Source of the DNA: Chondrus crispus
Taxonomy: Eukaryota; Rhodophyta; Florideophyceae; Gigartinales; Gigartinaceae
DNA length: 64,000 bases
Direction of reading: 5' to 3'
Assembly: GCF_000350225.1 (NCBI RefSeq)
Contig: NW_005178982.1
Span: forward strand, 81,769-145,768
The notes under the pieces are model-generated. The model saw only the letters and a list, made by a program, of their open reading frames with translations. It was not told where the DNA came from and made no database searches. The stretch's first letter is position 1; every line of letters begins with the position of its first letter. Below are positions 27,407 through 37,154 of this stretch, piece by piece. Both the position numbers and the translations under genes were made by a program.

Positions 27407-29164
27407 TCAATCTGTATGGCCGGTCCTCGAAATGACGTGGGAGCCAATTGTCGGAAGTAGGCATGAAAAGAGGACTGTAGTTATGAAGTGCTTTCCGTTG
27501 GGGCCGTTTGTGAAGTGATATTCTACTTTTCGTCGCAGGACTCTACCAATTTCAAGAACTTCGGCAGTTACCATGTCTGAGGTCGCATCGTACAAACGCC
27601 CAGGTGTTGGTGAGCACACAGAGCGTGAATATGATTCCGAAACGCGTATTTGCGCCTCCTGTCTATGAACTTCATCGGGATTGATTTCCGTATCTGCTGA
27701 AATTATTTTCCGGGAAGCATCAGCGTGCATACGAGTAATACGCTTCTCAATATCGTCGTCCTCTCCGACGAGAATATCGGTTAAATGAATTATCATAGCG
27801 CAGGCCAAATTGAAGAGCACAGCACGATTGTTTCTGGCATGGGAATGACTGAGGATGTTCTCGACCTGAGACTTCGACAGTCCTGTGCAACCAGCCAACT
27901 CCTCTAAACCCAACCCATCTAACCTTTCTTTGCAAAGGGAGTACATGGCTTGTTTCTCAGCGTGAAAAAGACCCGGATACGGAACAAGCCAATCGTGAAG
28001 AGGGAGTGCTTCGTTCTTATCACACTCAGTATATGTAGTCGTCATCCTGTCCCGGTCCTTCTTAGATTTCCTCCAAGACTCCAACCAAAGCTCGCTAAAC
28101 ATCTTATAGGACGGTTGATCACCAGCAAGAACGACATAGCGAGGGCTTCCAGGCTTTCCGGGCTTCAGTTGTTCAACAATAAGATTGAGAAATCTCCTCA
28201 CCGATAATATGTCCGCAGCGGAGTCTCTGCTAATCTCTACATAAATCACATGCTGATCAAACGTGGGTTCAGCAGCACCTCCATGTGGTTTGAAGCACGA
28301 CAATAGCAGAGTCCTGAAGTTGATAGGTGGACTGCTGCATTTATATCCAAACTGTTCTCTGGTATTTGTGTTGTACTCGGATTTTTTCTGTTCGTGTCCG
28401 CCCACAAGGGCGTTTCTAAAGAGGGCAGTAATTCCAAATACGACATCATTGAACCGGTCTAGAATTATTTGTGTTTCGGGCGTGGAGAAAGAATCCCCAA
28501 AAGCCTCCCTGTCACCCAACAACAATTGTGGTCGCCAAGAGGTTTGTCCCTCAGTTTTGCGCCTTTTCGCATCTGGAAGAAAGAGTTCCTCATATTCCGG
28601 CTTCCGCTTTTGTGTTACTGCTTGCAGTAAGGAACCATTAACTTTAGGCATAGCCTTCTGGTCTGCCTTTACGGCATGGAGAGGCTTTATATCCCAATTG
28701 TCAAACTGCAGCGTTGGAAGGGCGTAAGGGTCCAATCTGCTATATTCCCAAGGACCTTTTCTCTCCCTGTCGGCTATGAGTTTCTGTCGGTATCTCTCGG
28801 TGACATTATATGATAGGAACATCCCCATCGCGTTCAGAACACTGAGGTAAGAAGGACTGACCTCACATATCCCTGAAATTGACGTACTGACCGTCAGCGG
28901 CCCAGAAACTCCATTCGTTCTGGACAGCACCATTTGTTCTATTACTTTCTGCACCCTAACACATAAAACTAGGTCATATCTTGAGTATTCAGAGTTCTCA
29001 TTTAAAGCCTCCTCAATAGAAGGATGCGGCAGTGCTTCCAAGTCATTAGACACTGGAAATTTGTCTACCAAACGACCTCCGGTAGTGTTCGCGAAAAGTT
29101 TCCATGAGTTTATCTTCTTCTGCGATGCCATCATTAGCACAGTGTCAGTCCATAGAGCCCTGGG
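27407..29164 (-). pseudogene. Transposase-like protein, N-terminal part truncated by LTR (element F)
   Basis: The frame runs from inside the LTR of retrotransposon A (ATG 29197) to TGA 27407-27409; only codons below 29165 belong to element F. Motifs: TLQFDNWDIKP, YVVLAGDQPSYKMFSELW, LHDWLVPYPGLFHAEKQAM. The GDQ and FHAEK pair recalls fungal DUF6589 and animal transposon proteins in which a DQP motif precedes a GGFH motif. A helix-turn-helix-like piece (LGLEELAGCTGLSKSQVENIL) follows. The original N-terminus is gone. Confidence 0.65.
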
Positions 29165-29803
29165 TGTAGCATAACCGCCGGCTACTGTACTATACATTAG
29201 ATTTAGAATTAGATCTAACGCTGTAAGGTACGGACCTTACAGCGTGCGCGCGCGCCTACCTTACAGCGCGCGCGCACTAACACGTGTACCCCACGTGTAG
29301 CACACGTGTGCTGTCAGCCCCGACGGCTGACAGCGTTACAGTGCGGGCCGACCCGCACTGTCTACAGTAAGCCGACTACAGTACAGTCCGTACTGTACTG
29401 TAGACGGTTAATTAACTTGTACAATAAATATAGGGAGCGACTGCCGGCGGAGGGGGGGAGGACAGGCAACCCTCCACCGACGGTCGACCACCCAGCTTAC
29501 TCTACTCACACCGCCGTTCCGCGAGTAGTTACCACCGAGCGGGTAGTGGACGCGCGTGACACCGCGGCGAGCTGCGATCCGCCTCCGCCCGTCAGTACCG
29601 GATCGTCAACCGGTACTGCTCCGGGGCGTCGAGGCGTCGATCCACTCGCCTACGCGCGCGTCCCCGCCGACCACGCTCTACCACCCGCTACCGGCCCGCT
29701 TCCGGTGGCGTTGGTTGGTTCAAGACCCTCGGTACGCCGATCCGGGGTCTTCCGCCGAACATCGCGAACACCCCTCTGCCGTGTGTGGGGTGTTTATGCG
29801 ACA
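29165..29803 (+). repeat. 5' LTR of element A
   Basis: Starts TGTAGCATAACC and ends GTTTATGCGACA. The first 240 bases are a chain of hairpins (29219-29244, 29310-29334, 29338-29361, 29376-29403 and others). A TATA-like AATAAATATAG lies at 29423-29433, so the hairpins fall in U3 upstream of the likely transcription start. Its first 33 bases supply a false N-terminus to the truncated transposase on the minus strand. Confidence 0.95.
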
Positions 29804-29804
29804 C

Positions 29805-29821
29805 TGGTCTCCCGACCTAGA
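29805..29821 (+). other. Primer binding site of element A
   Basis: TGGTCTCCCGACCTAGA begins two bases after the LTR end and starts with the TGG complementary to a tRNA CCA end. The priming tRNA was not identified. Confidence 0.6.
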
Positions 29822-29880
29822 AGACCTTCAAGATCACGCCGAGAAGGTTGTCCTTTACCTCCGCGTCCGTACGCGTTGAG

Positions 29881-32442
29881 ATGAGCGCCGAGTACCCGAC
29901 CTCGATCCGATCCGAGCCGGCGGATGTGCGAGAGGCCGCGCTACGCGTCCAAGTGGGCGACGGCGACGCAGGTCCTCGGGACCGCGAACCGTCGCCCGAC
30001 CTCTCCGAAGGACGCGCTCGCGCGATGTACGATCGCATCGCCGAGTACATCGAGGATGTCCGGACATCTCTCCGTATCGACGTCTCCGACAGCGTCTACG
30101 CCCGCTGTATGGAAGAGTTGCGCTCCCTCCGCGAAGGAAGGTTCGAGCGCGTAACTCAGTCCTTGGAGAACCTGCGCGCACTCGTCGACCAGCTACACGC
30201 CCGTGTGGCGCTGGTCGAGGACGCGCGCATTGATTCCCCCGCCGTAGAGGTTGTGGGTCAACCCGCGAGTGCAAACTCCGGGGTTCGACGAGACCCGCAA
30301 CCCTTCCCATCTGCGGAACAGATGGGAGCGTTCGCGCACATGGCGGCGGAACTTAACTCAACGCGCCGCCGTGCCCGTGAGATGAAACAGACCTCGGCCG
30401 AGAGGCCGCCCGGAGCCCCCTCGAGTGGGCCCGGTGCCACTGTTCCTCCGGGCCCGTCCGGATCGCAAGAGTGGCCCCCGGCTGGTGCCGTCACCAGCCG
30501 GAGGGTGGAGGACATCAAGCCGACGGCAGACGCGAACTTCGCGTCCGAGACTCAAGCCCTGCCGCATGTCCCCGGAAGCATGCGGCAGTCACGACGGGTA
30601 CCGACCAAACTCGACCAGGGCCGTGGAGAAGTCGCCCGCGGATCAGGAGAACCGATTCTCCCCTTCGATCCTCGCTGGGGCGGCTACCAGCCGGCGGATC
30701 TTACCGCGCATCCCGGCCCCGTCGACATCCGAACGCTGCCCGTCACGCCGTTCGGAACGTTGGGTCCCGCCGAACCTGGGGTCGAGCCCGTCCACACCAT
30801 GATACAGGAGTTCAGCGCCGTCGCGAACTACCGGATGTATCGGTTGGACAACACCTCGAGGCTCGTTACCTCGGGTGACGCGGGACGGATCGCCAAGTAC
30901 GTCCAACGCTGCCGTGGGCTCCGCCCCACGATGAAGAGCTTCGACGGTACTGATGCGATTCAGTTGCTCCCGTTCCTGAAGGATATCCGGATAACCTTCA
31001 ATGCCCAGCACCTGACCGAAGGTGTGGCAGTCCGTGTCTTCGCTCACTTCCTCGAGCGAGACGCGGAGCGGTTGTATACGAGTTATACCATGCGCGGCCT
31101 CCGCGCCGGCCAGCTCCACGACGATACGAGCTGGCCTGGTCTCGTCAACCAATTTATCAAACGCTACCTAACCGACGACGTGTTAGGGGAAGCGTTTGAT
31201 GCTGTCGCGTCGGCGCGACAGCTTCCTCACGAAACCGAGAACACGTTCGCGGACCGGCTGGAATCCGCCGCGTTCCGATGCACGGCCGTGTTCTCAGAAC
31301 AAGCCCTCGCGCACTACTTCGTGCGCGGGTTGTCCACTGCGACCCGGGCCGCAGTGGCAGAGACGATGCAAAGGTTGCCCGGACAACAGAAGACCGAACT
31401 CTCAACGATTCGCCGTATCGCAACGGCTGAGGGAACAACCTACCGCGCCCGCCGTGGATTGCCGCTGCCGGATCCGAAGCCGGCAGCGAAGGGAGTCCGA
31501 ACTCCGAGGTCGCACGGAACAAGTTCGCCGGCGACCGCCCTCCACATTGGAGAAGATGAGTGGCAGGCCGACCCTGTCCTCATTACGCAAGGCTTCGACC
31601 GCGCAGGAGGCCGACCTCCAACGACAGCTTCCACGGGATCGACCGGAAGCTACGCGACTGCGTTCGCGCGCACGCCAGAAGCCACGGGTGGTCCGAACCA
31701 CAACAGGGCAGAGCTGGATATCTCCCGTCAAGAAGGGGATCGCGTGCCGCCCTACGTGCCTCGACTTACCGACGAAGAGGCACGCCACGCGGCGACGTTC
31801 GCGTCGACCGATGGCAGCGCGTACGTTTGTTGGCTGTGCCGGACGTATGGCCACGCCATGTACGCGTGCCCGTTCCTGTCGCCTGAACAACGTCAGTTCA
31901 CGGCGTACAGGAACTACCGCTATCAGATGGAGACGCGCCCCGGGATGCGCAATCTCCTTCAGCAGTCTACGCGGGAAGACCGAGGCCCGCAGCGAGGAGA
32001 CCCGAACCGATCGGGTGGGGGCGTCCGTTTCGCCCCTCGCGAAGGCGGGTATCGACACCCGGGAACCGATCAAAGGGATCGGCGGGACCCTCGTCGGATG
32101 GATACGCGGTATCCCCGTCGAGATGGAAGAGGCGACCGGGGCCGTACCCAGTTGCCCCAAGGGGTACAGAACGCCATCATGTACCTCCAAGATTGGGTTG
32201 GGGATCCGAACCCCCAGCCCACGGAAGGAGGCGGAGGAGAGCCGGTTCTCGCCGCCCCTCAAATATTGCAACGGCCGGACGTTGCAATTCAAGGTGGCGA
32301 AGCATCCAATTACTTCGTAGAGGATGCCCAGCCAGGGTGGAGGAACGACGCGCACCACCACGGTCAGGGACCCGTTGACGCGCTAGCTAACGATAGCAGG
32401 GCGGGTAGCTCCGACAGCTCGGGTAGTTCGAAAAACCCGTAA
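29881..32442 (+). CDS. gag: Gag polyprotein of element A
   Basis: 853 residues from ATG 29881 (the frame reaches back to a TTG at 29848). Particle-forming protein. The central retrotransposon gag domain starts near SFDGTDAIQLLPFLKDIRITF and includes LVNQFIKRYL and FADRLESAAF. One CCHC zinc knuckle (CWLCRTYGHAMYAC, 31828-31869) follows, then an Arg/Gly-rich tail. The last codons overlap the open pol frame by 16 bases at a slippery site. Capsid and nucleocapsid roles follow from the family. Confidence 0.93.
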   Translation: MSAEYPTSIRSEPADVREAALRVQVGDGDAGPRDREPSPDLSEGRARAMYDRIAEYIEDVRTSLRIDVSDSVYARCMEELRSLREGRFERVTQSLENLRALVDQLHARVALVEDARIDSPAVEVVGQPASANSGVRRDPQPFPSAEQMGAFAHMAAELNSTRRRAREMKQTSAERPPGAPSSGPGATVPPGPSGSQEWPPAGAVTSRRVEDIKPTADANFASETQALPHVPGSMRQSRRVPTKLDQGRGEVARGSGEPILPFDPRWGGYQPADLTAHPGPVDIRTLPVTPFGTLGPAEPGVEPVHTMIQEFSAVANYRMYRLDNTSRLVTSGDAGRIAKYVQRCRGLRPTMKSFDGTDAIQLLPFLKDIRITFNAQHLTEGVAVRVFAHFLERDAERLYTSYTMRGLRAGQLHDDTSWPGLVNQFIKRYLTDDVLGEAFDAVASARQLPHETENTFADRLESAAFRCTAVFSEQALAHYFVRGLSTATRAAVAETMQRLPGQQKTELSTIRRIATAEGTTYRARRGLPLPDPKPAAKGVRTPRSHGTSSPATALHIGEDEWQADPVLITQGFDRAGGRPPTTASTGSTGSYATAFARTPEATGGPNHNRAELDISRQEGDRVPPYVPRLTDEEARHAATFASTDGSAYVCWLCRTYGHAMYACPFLSPEQRQFTAYRNYRYQMETRPGMRNLLQQSTREDRGPQRGDPNRSGGGVRFAPREGGYRHPGTDQRDRRDPRRMDTRYPRRDGRGDRGRTQLPQGVQNAIMYLQDWVGDPNPQPTEGGGGEPVLAAPQILQRPDVAIQGGEASNYFVEDAQPGWRNDAHHHGQGPVDALANDSRAGSSDSSGSSKNP

Positions 32443-35400
32443 AGACGGTTACGTTCGCGCGGTCGCGTGAGCCGTCTTGTCACACCAACCTAGACCCGTT
32501 ACGATTCAACCCCGGCGGAGGAAGGGAATGTTTGCCGATAATATTCCCCTCGACTCCGCACGAGCGCACCGAGACTTCCGTAAGTCAGGTGCGGGAGGAC
32601 AAGGGCGCCGAGGCCACCGAGAGCCCGGCACGCCTAGAGGAAGAAGGCACCGTGGCCACCGTGAGCCACATGCCAAATAAGGAGCGCATCGAACGCGCAG
32701 GCGGCCCGACCCACGTGTGTCCGGGGCCGCCAGAAGAAATCAAGTCGCGTACGGACGCGACTTGCCGCGAGGACGTCACCGACCGACGGAAGCCCCGCGA
32801 CCGAGGCAGAAGACGACGGAAGAGAAGCCGGAACCGACGCCGGCGGCCCAAACGGAACGACCTGGCCGAGCCGTCGTCACCGAAGGTAGTCGACGGTGTC
32901 ATCTGCTTGATGACATCGAAGATATACAACGTCCTCGGCTCGATCGCAACCGAGGGGAACGCGTTCAAGCCTCATACCATTGCAGTCGATACCTGCTCGG
33001 GGTATAACTTGGTGAGGAAGGCCGACCTTCCTCCCGATTGGACGCGCTACGTCGTACGTGACGCACGCCTGCCACGGTTGGCAGGCGCGAACAGTAACCC
33101 GCTCAAGCTGACTGCGGTTGTGCAGCTGGTCGTCCGACTGCGGAACACGACGTTCCGCATTCCGTTCGTGGTCGCCGACCAGCTCGCGGTGCCCGTCCTC
33201 CTGGGCACGGCGTTTATCGATGCGCACGTTCGAAGTATCGACATCGATGCGCAGAGGCTCGAGCTCCGACAAGGTGGCTCCGTCGCCATTGTCGATGGGA
33301 AGGGGGAGCCGTCTCCCCCAACCCGGCGCCACGGTCGCCAGTCAAGTCGGGCCGACGTACGCGAAGAAGCCCCACAGCCGATCCGTGTCGCCCGATTGGT
33401 CACGATCCCCGCGATGTCGCAAGCTCGGATACGCGTCACTACCGCGGGGAGCGGCCTCGTTTTCTTGGAACCCAAGCCGTCGCTCCAACGTCGACACGGA
33501 GTGAGGCTCACGAACGGTGTAGCTGAGGTCTTACCGAACCAGACCTTCGACGTGATCGTGGCGAATTTCTCGCACCACGCGAGGCGGCTCCCGAAGCGCA
33601 CCGTAGTCGGTTACGCGAAGCGCAATCCGCTGGCGATCCTGACGCCCGAGCGCCGAGTCGGGGCGGAGATCGCACACGCGCTGCATCTCACCGACTTGGA
33701 CATGCAAGCCGGGAGAGGGGGAGCTGGCCGACCAAGCTCCCCGGAAAATAAGACCGCCGAGGGAAGTCACGTCGGCCCCGGCGATCAGCCGGCGGGGTGC
33801 CCATCATCGACGGAAGGCACCGCGCGAGTCACAAATAAGGACCCCGAAAATTCGCCGGAAAATTGGGAAAAAGAAATGGACTTGTCATACATCGACGATG
33901 ACAAGCTCCGCGCACAGGTACTGGACATGCTCCGTAAGCATTCGAGCCTGTGGAGCGGTGCGCTCGGTACGATACGAGCAACGGCGCACCGCATACCACT
34001 CGAGGCGGGGACGAAACCGATTCGTTCTATGCCCTACCGAAAGGGGCCCGCCATGCGTGAGATGGTCGCTAAAGAGGTCAACAAGATGTTGAACGCCGGA
34101 GTTATCGAACCCGCGAGCACCGAGTGGGCTTCGCCGGTGGTGCTCGTCCCGAAGAAAGACGGCTCTCTTCGGTTTTGCGTTGACTACCGACGTCTCAACG
34201 CAAAGACGGCAGCGGATTCGTATCCGCTGCCCCGGATGGACGACTGCATCGATTCGTTAGGGGATGCCGCCGTCTTCACTACGCTCGACTGCAATTCAGG
34301 CTACTGGCAAATCCCGGTCGCGCCGGAGGACCGGGATAAGACCACATTCACCACGCATATGGGTACGTTCCGCCATTTGCGTATGCCGTTCGGACTGAAA
34401 GGGGCGCCGGCCACCTTCCAACGTGCATTGGACATCATCTTGTCCGGCGTAAGATGGCAGATATGTCTCGTATACCTCGACGACGTCATAGTATTTTCCC
34501 GAACGCACGAGGAGCACGCCGAACACCTCGACATTGTCTTGAGCTTGTTGAGGACCGCCGGTATATCCCTCAAGCTCAAGAAGTGCAGCTTCTTCCGTCC
34601 GAAGGTGCATTACCTGGGGCATGTGATATCCCCAGGTAAGCTCAGCGTATCCGAAACGGCGGCCGACGCCTTCAAGACGTTCACGTTCCCGAGGACGCTT
34701 ACGCAGGTGCGCTCGTTCCTCGGGGCGTGCAACGTCTACCGCCGTTTCGTCAAGGGGTTTGCCAAGATAGCTCGACCGCTAACCGATATGACTCGCAAGG
34801 ACGCCGACCCCGACTTTGATAATCCGACGGAGGCCCAGCTTCAAGCGTTCGAGAACCTCAAGGCAAGGATGATCGCTCCGCCGATACTTGCGCTTCCGCG
34901 GTACGGTCGGCCGTACATGATCGATACCGATGCAAGTGCGTATCAACTCGGGTGTACGCTGCTGCAAGAACACGACGAAGCCAACGACTGGCGTCCCGTT
35001 GGATATTGGTCGTATTCGTTAAACGACAGCGAACGCAACTACAGCGCTACGGAACGCGAGTGCTTCGCTGTAGTGTGGGCCGTCCGCACACTACGCCCGT
35101 ACGTCGAGGGCACGAAGTTCACCGTCCGAACGGATCACGACGCGCTGAGGTGGCTCATGTCTCTGACCGAGAGCTCCGGAAGACTCACCCGGTGGCGGCT
35201 ACGTCTGGCTGAATACGATTTCACCATTCAGTACCGCCCCGGGCGCGTGCACCAGGTCCCCGACGCCCTGTCACGCCTCGTATCACCGAGGGTCGCCGAC
35301 GACCCTCGCCCGTCTGTCGAGGTGGACGACGACATCCCCACCTACGACACGTGCACGACCGTTCGTGATGTCTCCGATGAGCTCGCGGACCACGTATGCA

Positions 35401-37145
35401 CCGCGAGCTGCGACCACGAGGCCGACCACGTCTTCGTGACCACAAGGAACCGAACGAAATCCCGAAGGAATTTGCGCGCCCGAGCGCGCGACGAGCCGAG
35501 GGGCGACGACGAAGCCCCTGCTCTAGAAGAACCCCACGCTTTCTGGGCAGAGAACGAGGAGTTCGACGCCGTGGACCTCGATCTCGCCCAAGACTTCGAA
35601 GCCGATACGTCCGGTTCCCAGGTCGCCCCTCCGCAGGACGACCTGCCGGCCCCTCTTACGATAGAGGAGATCGCCGAAGAACAACGCGTGGATGACTTCT
35701 GCCAAACGGTATTGGCACGACAGTCAGAGTCCCGGGACTCCGCGTTCTTCGAGGACCACCAAGGGGTGCTCAAACGGAGACACCCCTTCGACCCTGATAT
35801 CGTACAGGTGGTGGTCCCTCGGACTCTACGCGCCCGGTTGCTGCGGCTCTGCCATAACCCGGCCATCGCCGCGCATCCGGGGCAAAACCGCATGTACTAC
35901 GCGCTCCGTCGCGAGTACTACTGGCCACACTTGGCCGCGGACGTCGCGTCGACCGTACGAGGTTGTCGAACCTGTGCGATGAACCGCGTCAAGCTTCGGA
36001 AACACCTAAACCGATTAAGGTTGTTTCCGGCGACGCGGCCGTTGGAGAGCCTCGCGATCGATATACTGGGGCCGCTCCCAAAGACCAAGGCAGGGAAACG
36101 ATTCCTCCTGGTAATCACCGACCGCTTTACGAAGTTAACGCAGGTCGTCGCACTGCGGACGGTAACCGCCTACACCGTCGCAGTGGCGTTTTGCGAAGCG
36201 TGGGTCTTTAAATACGGCGTCCCACGCTCGCTACTGTCGGATAACGGACCGCAGTTCAACGCAAAGTTCTTCCAAAGCACATGCCGAGTGCTTGGAATTA
36301 CGAACCTCTATACGTCAGCGTACCACCCTCAGACGAACGGCCAGGTGGAACGCTATAACCGAACGATTGCGTCGATGCTCCGCAATTACGTGAACGAACA
36401 TCAGGACGACTGGGACGTGTACGTGGGACCGTTAACGTACGCATATAACTCCCACGTACACCGATCCACACGAACGACCCCGTTTGAGCTCGTGCTCAGC
36501 CGGCCCCCGCCGGAGTTTTCTCTTCGACGAACCGGCGGGGACGTTCCACCTGCGGATAGGGGAACGCAGCGCGCGGAGTTCCTCAAGAACCTGGACGCGA
36601 CGATCCAGAAGGCCTACGGGAGCTTGCGGCGCACGCAAGCCCGTTACAAACGCGACTTCGATAAGCGCGTTCGAACGGTTAACACACGTCTCGAGCCGGG
36701 TAACTTCGTCTACCTGAACCCCACCGACGGGGGCAAGACGTCGAACAAGCTCGCCTCTCCAGCCGTGGGGCCGTACGGCGTCCTCGCTAACGATCGTCGT
36801 ACCATCACAATCGATCGTGATGGTGTCACCGAGCGGGTGTCCGCAGACCGCTGCGTGTACGCGCCCCCGCCGATGGACGCGCCACGGGTGAGCACGACGA
36901 CCCCGCGTGACCTTGCCGACAAGGTCAGGGAGGGAACACAGTACGCCGTGGAGAAGCTACTCAAGCATCGAGAGATGGAAGACGGAACAACGGAGTTCCT
37001 CATCAAGTGGGCGGACTACGACCAACCCACTTGGACGGCACGCACCCACATCCCCGAAGAATTGGTGTCTCGATATGCGCTGCGTCTTCGAAGACGCACG
37101 GGGAGGGACCTCAACTCCGAAGTGAACGCGGACGTTCACTCTTAA
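32427..37145 (+). CDS. pol: Pol polyprotein of element A (PR-RT-RH-INT-chromodomain)
   Basis: The frame is open from 32427, inside gag, with no ATG until 32670, so synthesis as a Gag-Pol fusion by -1 frameshifting is likely. Order: basic linker; aspartic protease with VDTCSGYNLV (about 32985-33015, Cys where the third residue is usually Gly) and VLLGTAFID; reverse transcriptase with YLDD at 34473-34484; RNase H (DTDASAYQLGCTLLQ, about 34922); integrase zinc finger (HPGQNRMYY...CRTCAMNRVK); DDE core (IDILGPLP, LLSDNGPQFNA, QVERYNRTI); and a C-terminal chromodomain (YAVEKLLKHR, FLIKWADYDQPTW). Chromodomain integrases define chromoviruses and direct insertion to heterochromatin in known cases. 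No nonsense codons. Confidence 0.93.
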   Translation, partial: FEKPVKTVTFARSREPSCHTNLDPLRFNPGGGRECLPIIFPSTPHERTETSVSQVREDKGAEATESPARLEEEGTVATVSHMPNKERIERAGGPTHVCPGPPEEIKSRTDATCREDVTDRRKPRDRGRRRRKRSRNRRRRPKRNDLAEPSSPKVVDGVICLMTSKIYNVLGSIATEGNAFKPHTIAVDTCSGYNLVRKADLPPDWTRYVVRDARLPRLAGANSNPLKLTAVVQLVVRLRNTTFRIPFVVADQLAVPVLLGTAFIDAHVRSIDIDAQRLELRQGGSVAIVDGKGEPSPPTRRHGRQSSRADVREEAPQPIRVARLVTIPAMSQARIRVTTAGSGLVFLEPKPSLQRRHGVRLTNGVAEVLPNQTFDVIVANFSHHARRLPKRTVVGYAKRNPLAILTPERRVGAEIAHALHLTDLDMQAGRGGAGRPSSPENKTAEGSHVGPGDQPAGCPSSTEGTARVTNKDPENSPENWEKEMDLSYIDDDKLRAQVLDMLRKHSSLWSGALGTIRATAHRIPLEAGTKPIRSMPYRKGPAMREMVAKEVNKMLNAGVIEPASTEWASPVVLVPKKDGSLRFCVDYRRLNAKTAADSYPLPRMDDCIDSLGDAAVFTTLDCNSGYWQIPVAPEDRDKTTFTTHMGTFRHLRMPFGLKGAPATFQRALDIILSGVRWQICLVYLDDVIVFSRTHEEHAEHLDIVLSLLRTAGISLKLKKCSFFRPKVHYLGHVISPGKLSVSETAADAFKTFTFPRTLTQVRSFLGACNVYRRFVKGFAKIARPLTDMTRKDADPDFDNPTEAQLQAFENLKARMIAPPILALPRYGRPYMIDTDASAYQLGCTLLQEHDEANDWRPVGYWSYSLNDSERNYSATERECFAVVWAVRTLRPYVEGTKFTVRTDHDALRWLMSLTESSGRLTRWRLRLAEYDFTIQYRPGRVHQVPDALSRLVSPRVADDPRPSVEVDDDIPTYDTCTTVRDVSDELADHVCTASCDHEADHVFVTTRNRTKSRRNLRARARDEPRGDDEAPALEEPHAFWAENEEFDAVDLDLAQDFEADTSGSQVAPPQDDLPAPLTIEEIAEEQRVDDFCQTVLARQSESRDSAFFEDHQGVLKRRHPFDPDIVQVVVPRTLRARLLRLCHNPAIAAHPGQNRMYYALRREYYWPHLAADVASTVRGCRTCAMNRVKLRKHLNRLRLFPATRPLESLAIDILGPLPKTKAGKRFLLVITDRFTKLTQVVALRTVTAYTVAVAFCEAWVFKYGVPRSLLSDNGPQFNAKFFQSTCRVLGITNLYTSAYHPQTNGQVERYNRTIASMLRNYVNEHQDDWDVYVGPLTYAYNSHVHRSTRTTPFELVLSRPPPEFSLRRTGGDVPPADRGTQRAEFLKNLDATIQKAYGSLRRTQARYKRDFDKRVRTVNTRLEPGNFVYLNPTDGGKTSNKLASPAVGPYGVLANDRRTITIDRDGVTERVSADRCVYAPPPMDAPRVSTTTPRDLADKVREGTQYAVEKLLKHREMEDGTTEFLIKWADYDQPTWTARTHIPEELVSRYALRLRRRTGRDLNSEVNADVHS
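32430..32477 (+). promoter_or_regulatory. Candidate -1 ribosomal frameshift signal at gag/pol junction
   Basis: Slippery-like G AAA AAC (32430-32436) read in the gag frame, 6-base spacer ending in the gag stop TAA (32440-32442), then a stem with arms AGACGG (32443-32448) and CCGTCT (32472-32477), extended inside by ACG/CGT and GC-rich pairs. The pol frame is open from 32427, one base back. G in first position is not the classic A AAA AAC. Confidence 0.6.
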
Positions 37146-37154
37146 GGAGGGGGC
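37122..37154 (+). other. Internal hairpin plus purine tract, end of pol (element A)
   Basis: GTGAACG-CGGA-CGTTCAC (37122-37139) encodes the last pol residues VNADVH and forms a 7-bp stem. It is followed by the stop and AAGGAGGGGG. The same unit recurs directly before the 3' LTR at 43190. Confidence 0.8.

Larger units (their letters stand above)
24284..29164 (-). mobile_element. DNA transposon F, Academ-like candidate, cut by retrotransposon A
   Basis: The visible part is a long minus-strand transposase-like coding region (27407-29164, then 24620-27406) plus a Cys-rich tail (about 24510-24617). The XPG/FEN-like nuclease motif near the C-terminus and the Cys-rich end are features reported for Academ-type transposons and related animal families. 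The 5' end is replaced by the LTR at 29165. Terminal inverted repeats were not found by eye, so the left boundary is only the last coding sequence. Confidence 0.6.

Noticed and set aside
29104-29197. ATG at 29197 as the true start of the transposase of element F
   Set aside because: The ATG and first 11 codons lie inside the LTR of A, so the N-terminus is a fusion artefact of insertion.
29306-29884. 192-codon plus-strand ORF across the LTR of A, repeated in the 3' LTR (43304-44059) and echoed in B
   Set aside because: The frame runs through the hairpins and the TATA-like box of U3 and ends in different sequence in each copy. It reflects LTR sequence, not a gene.
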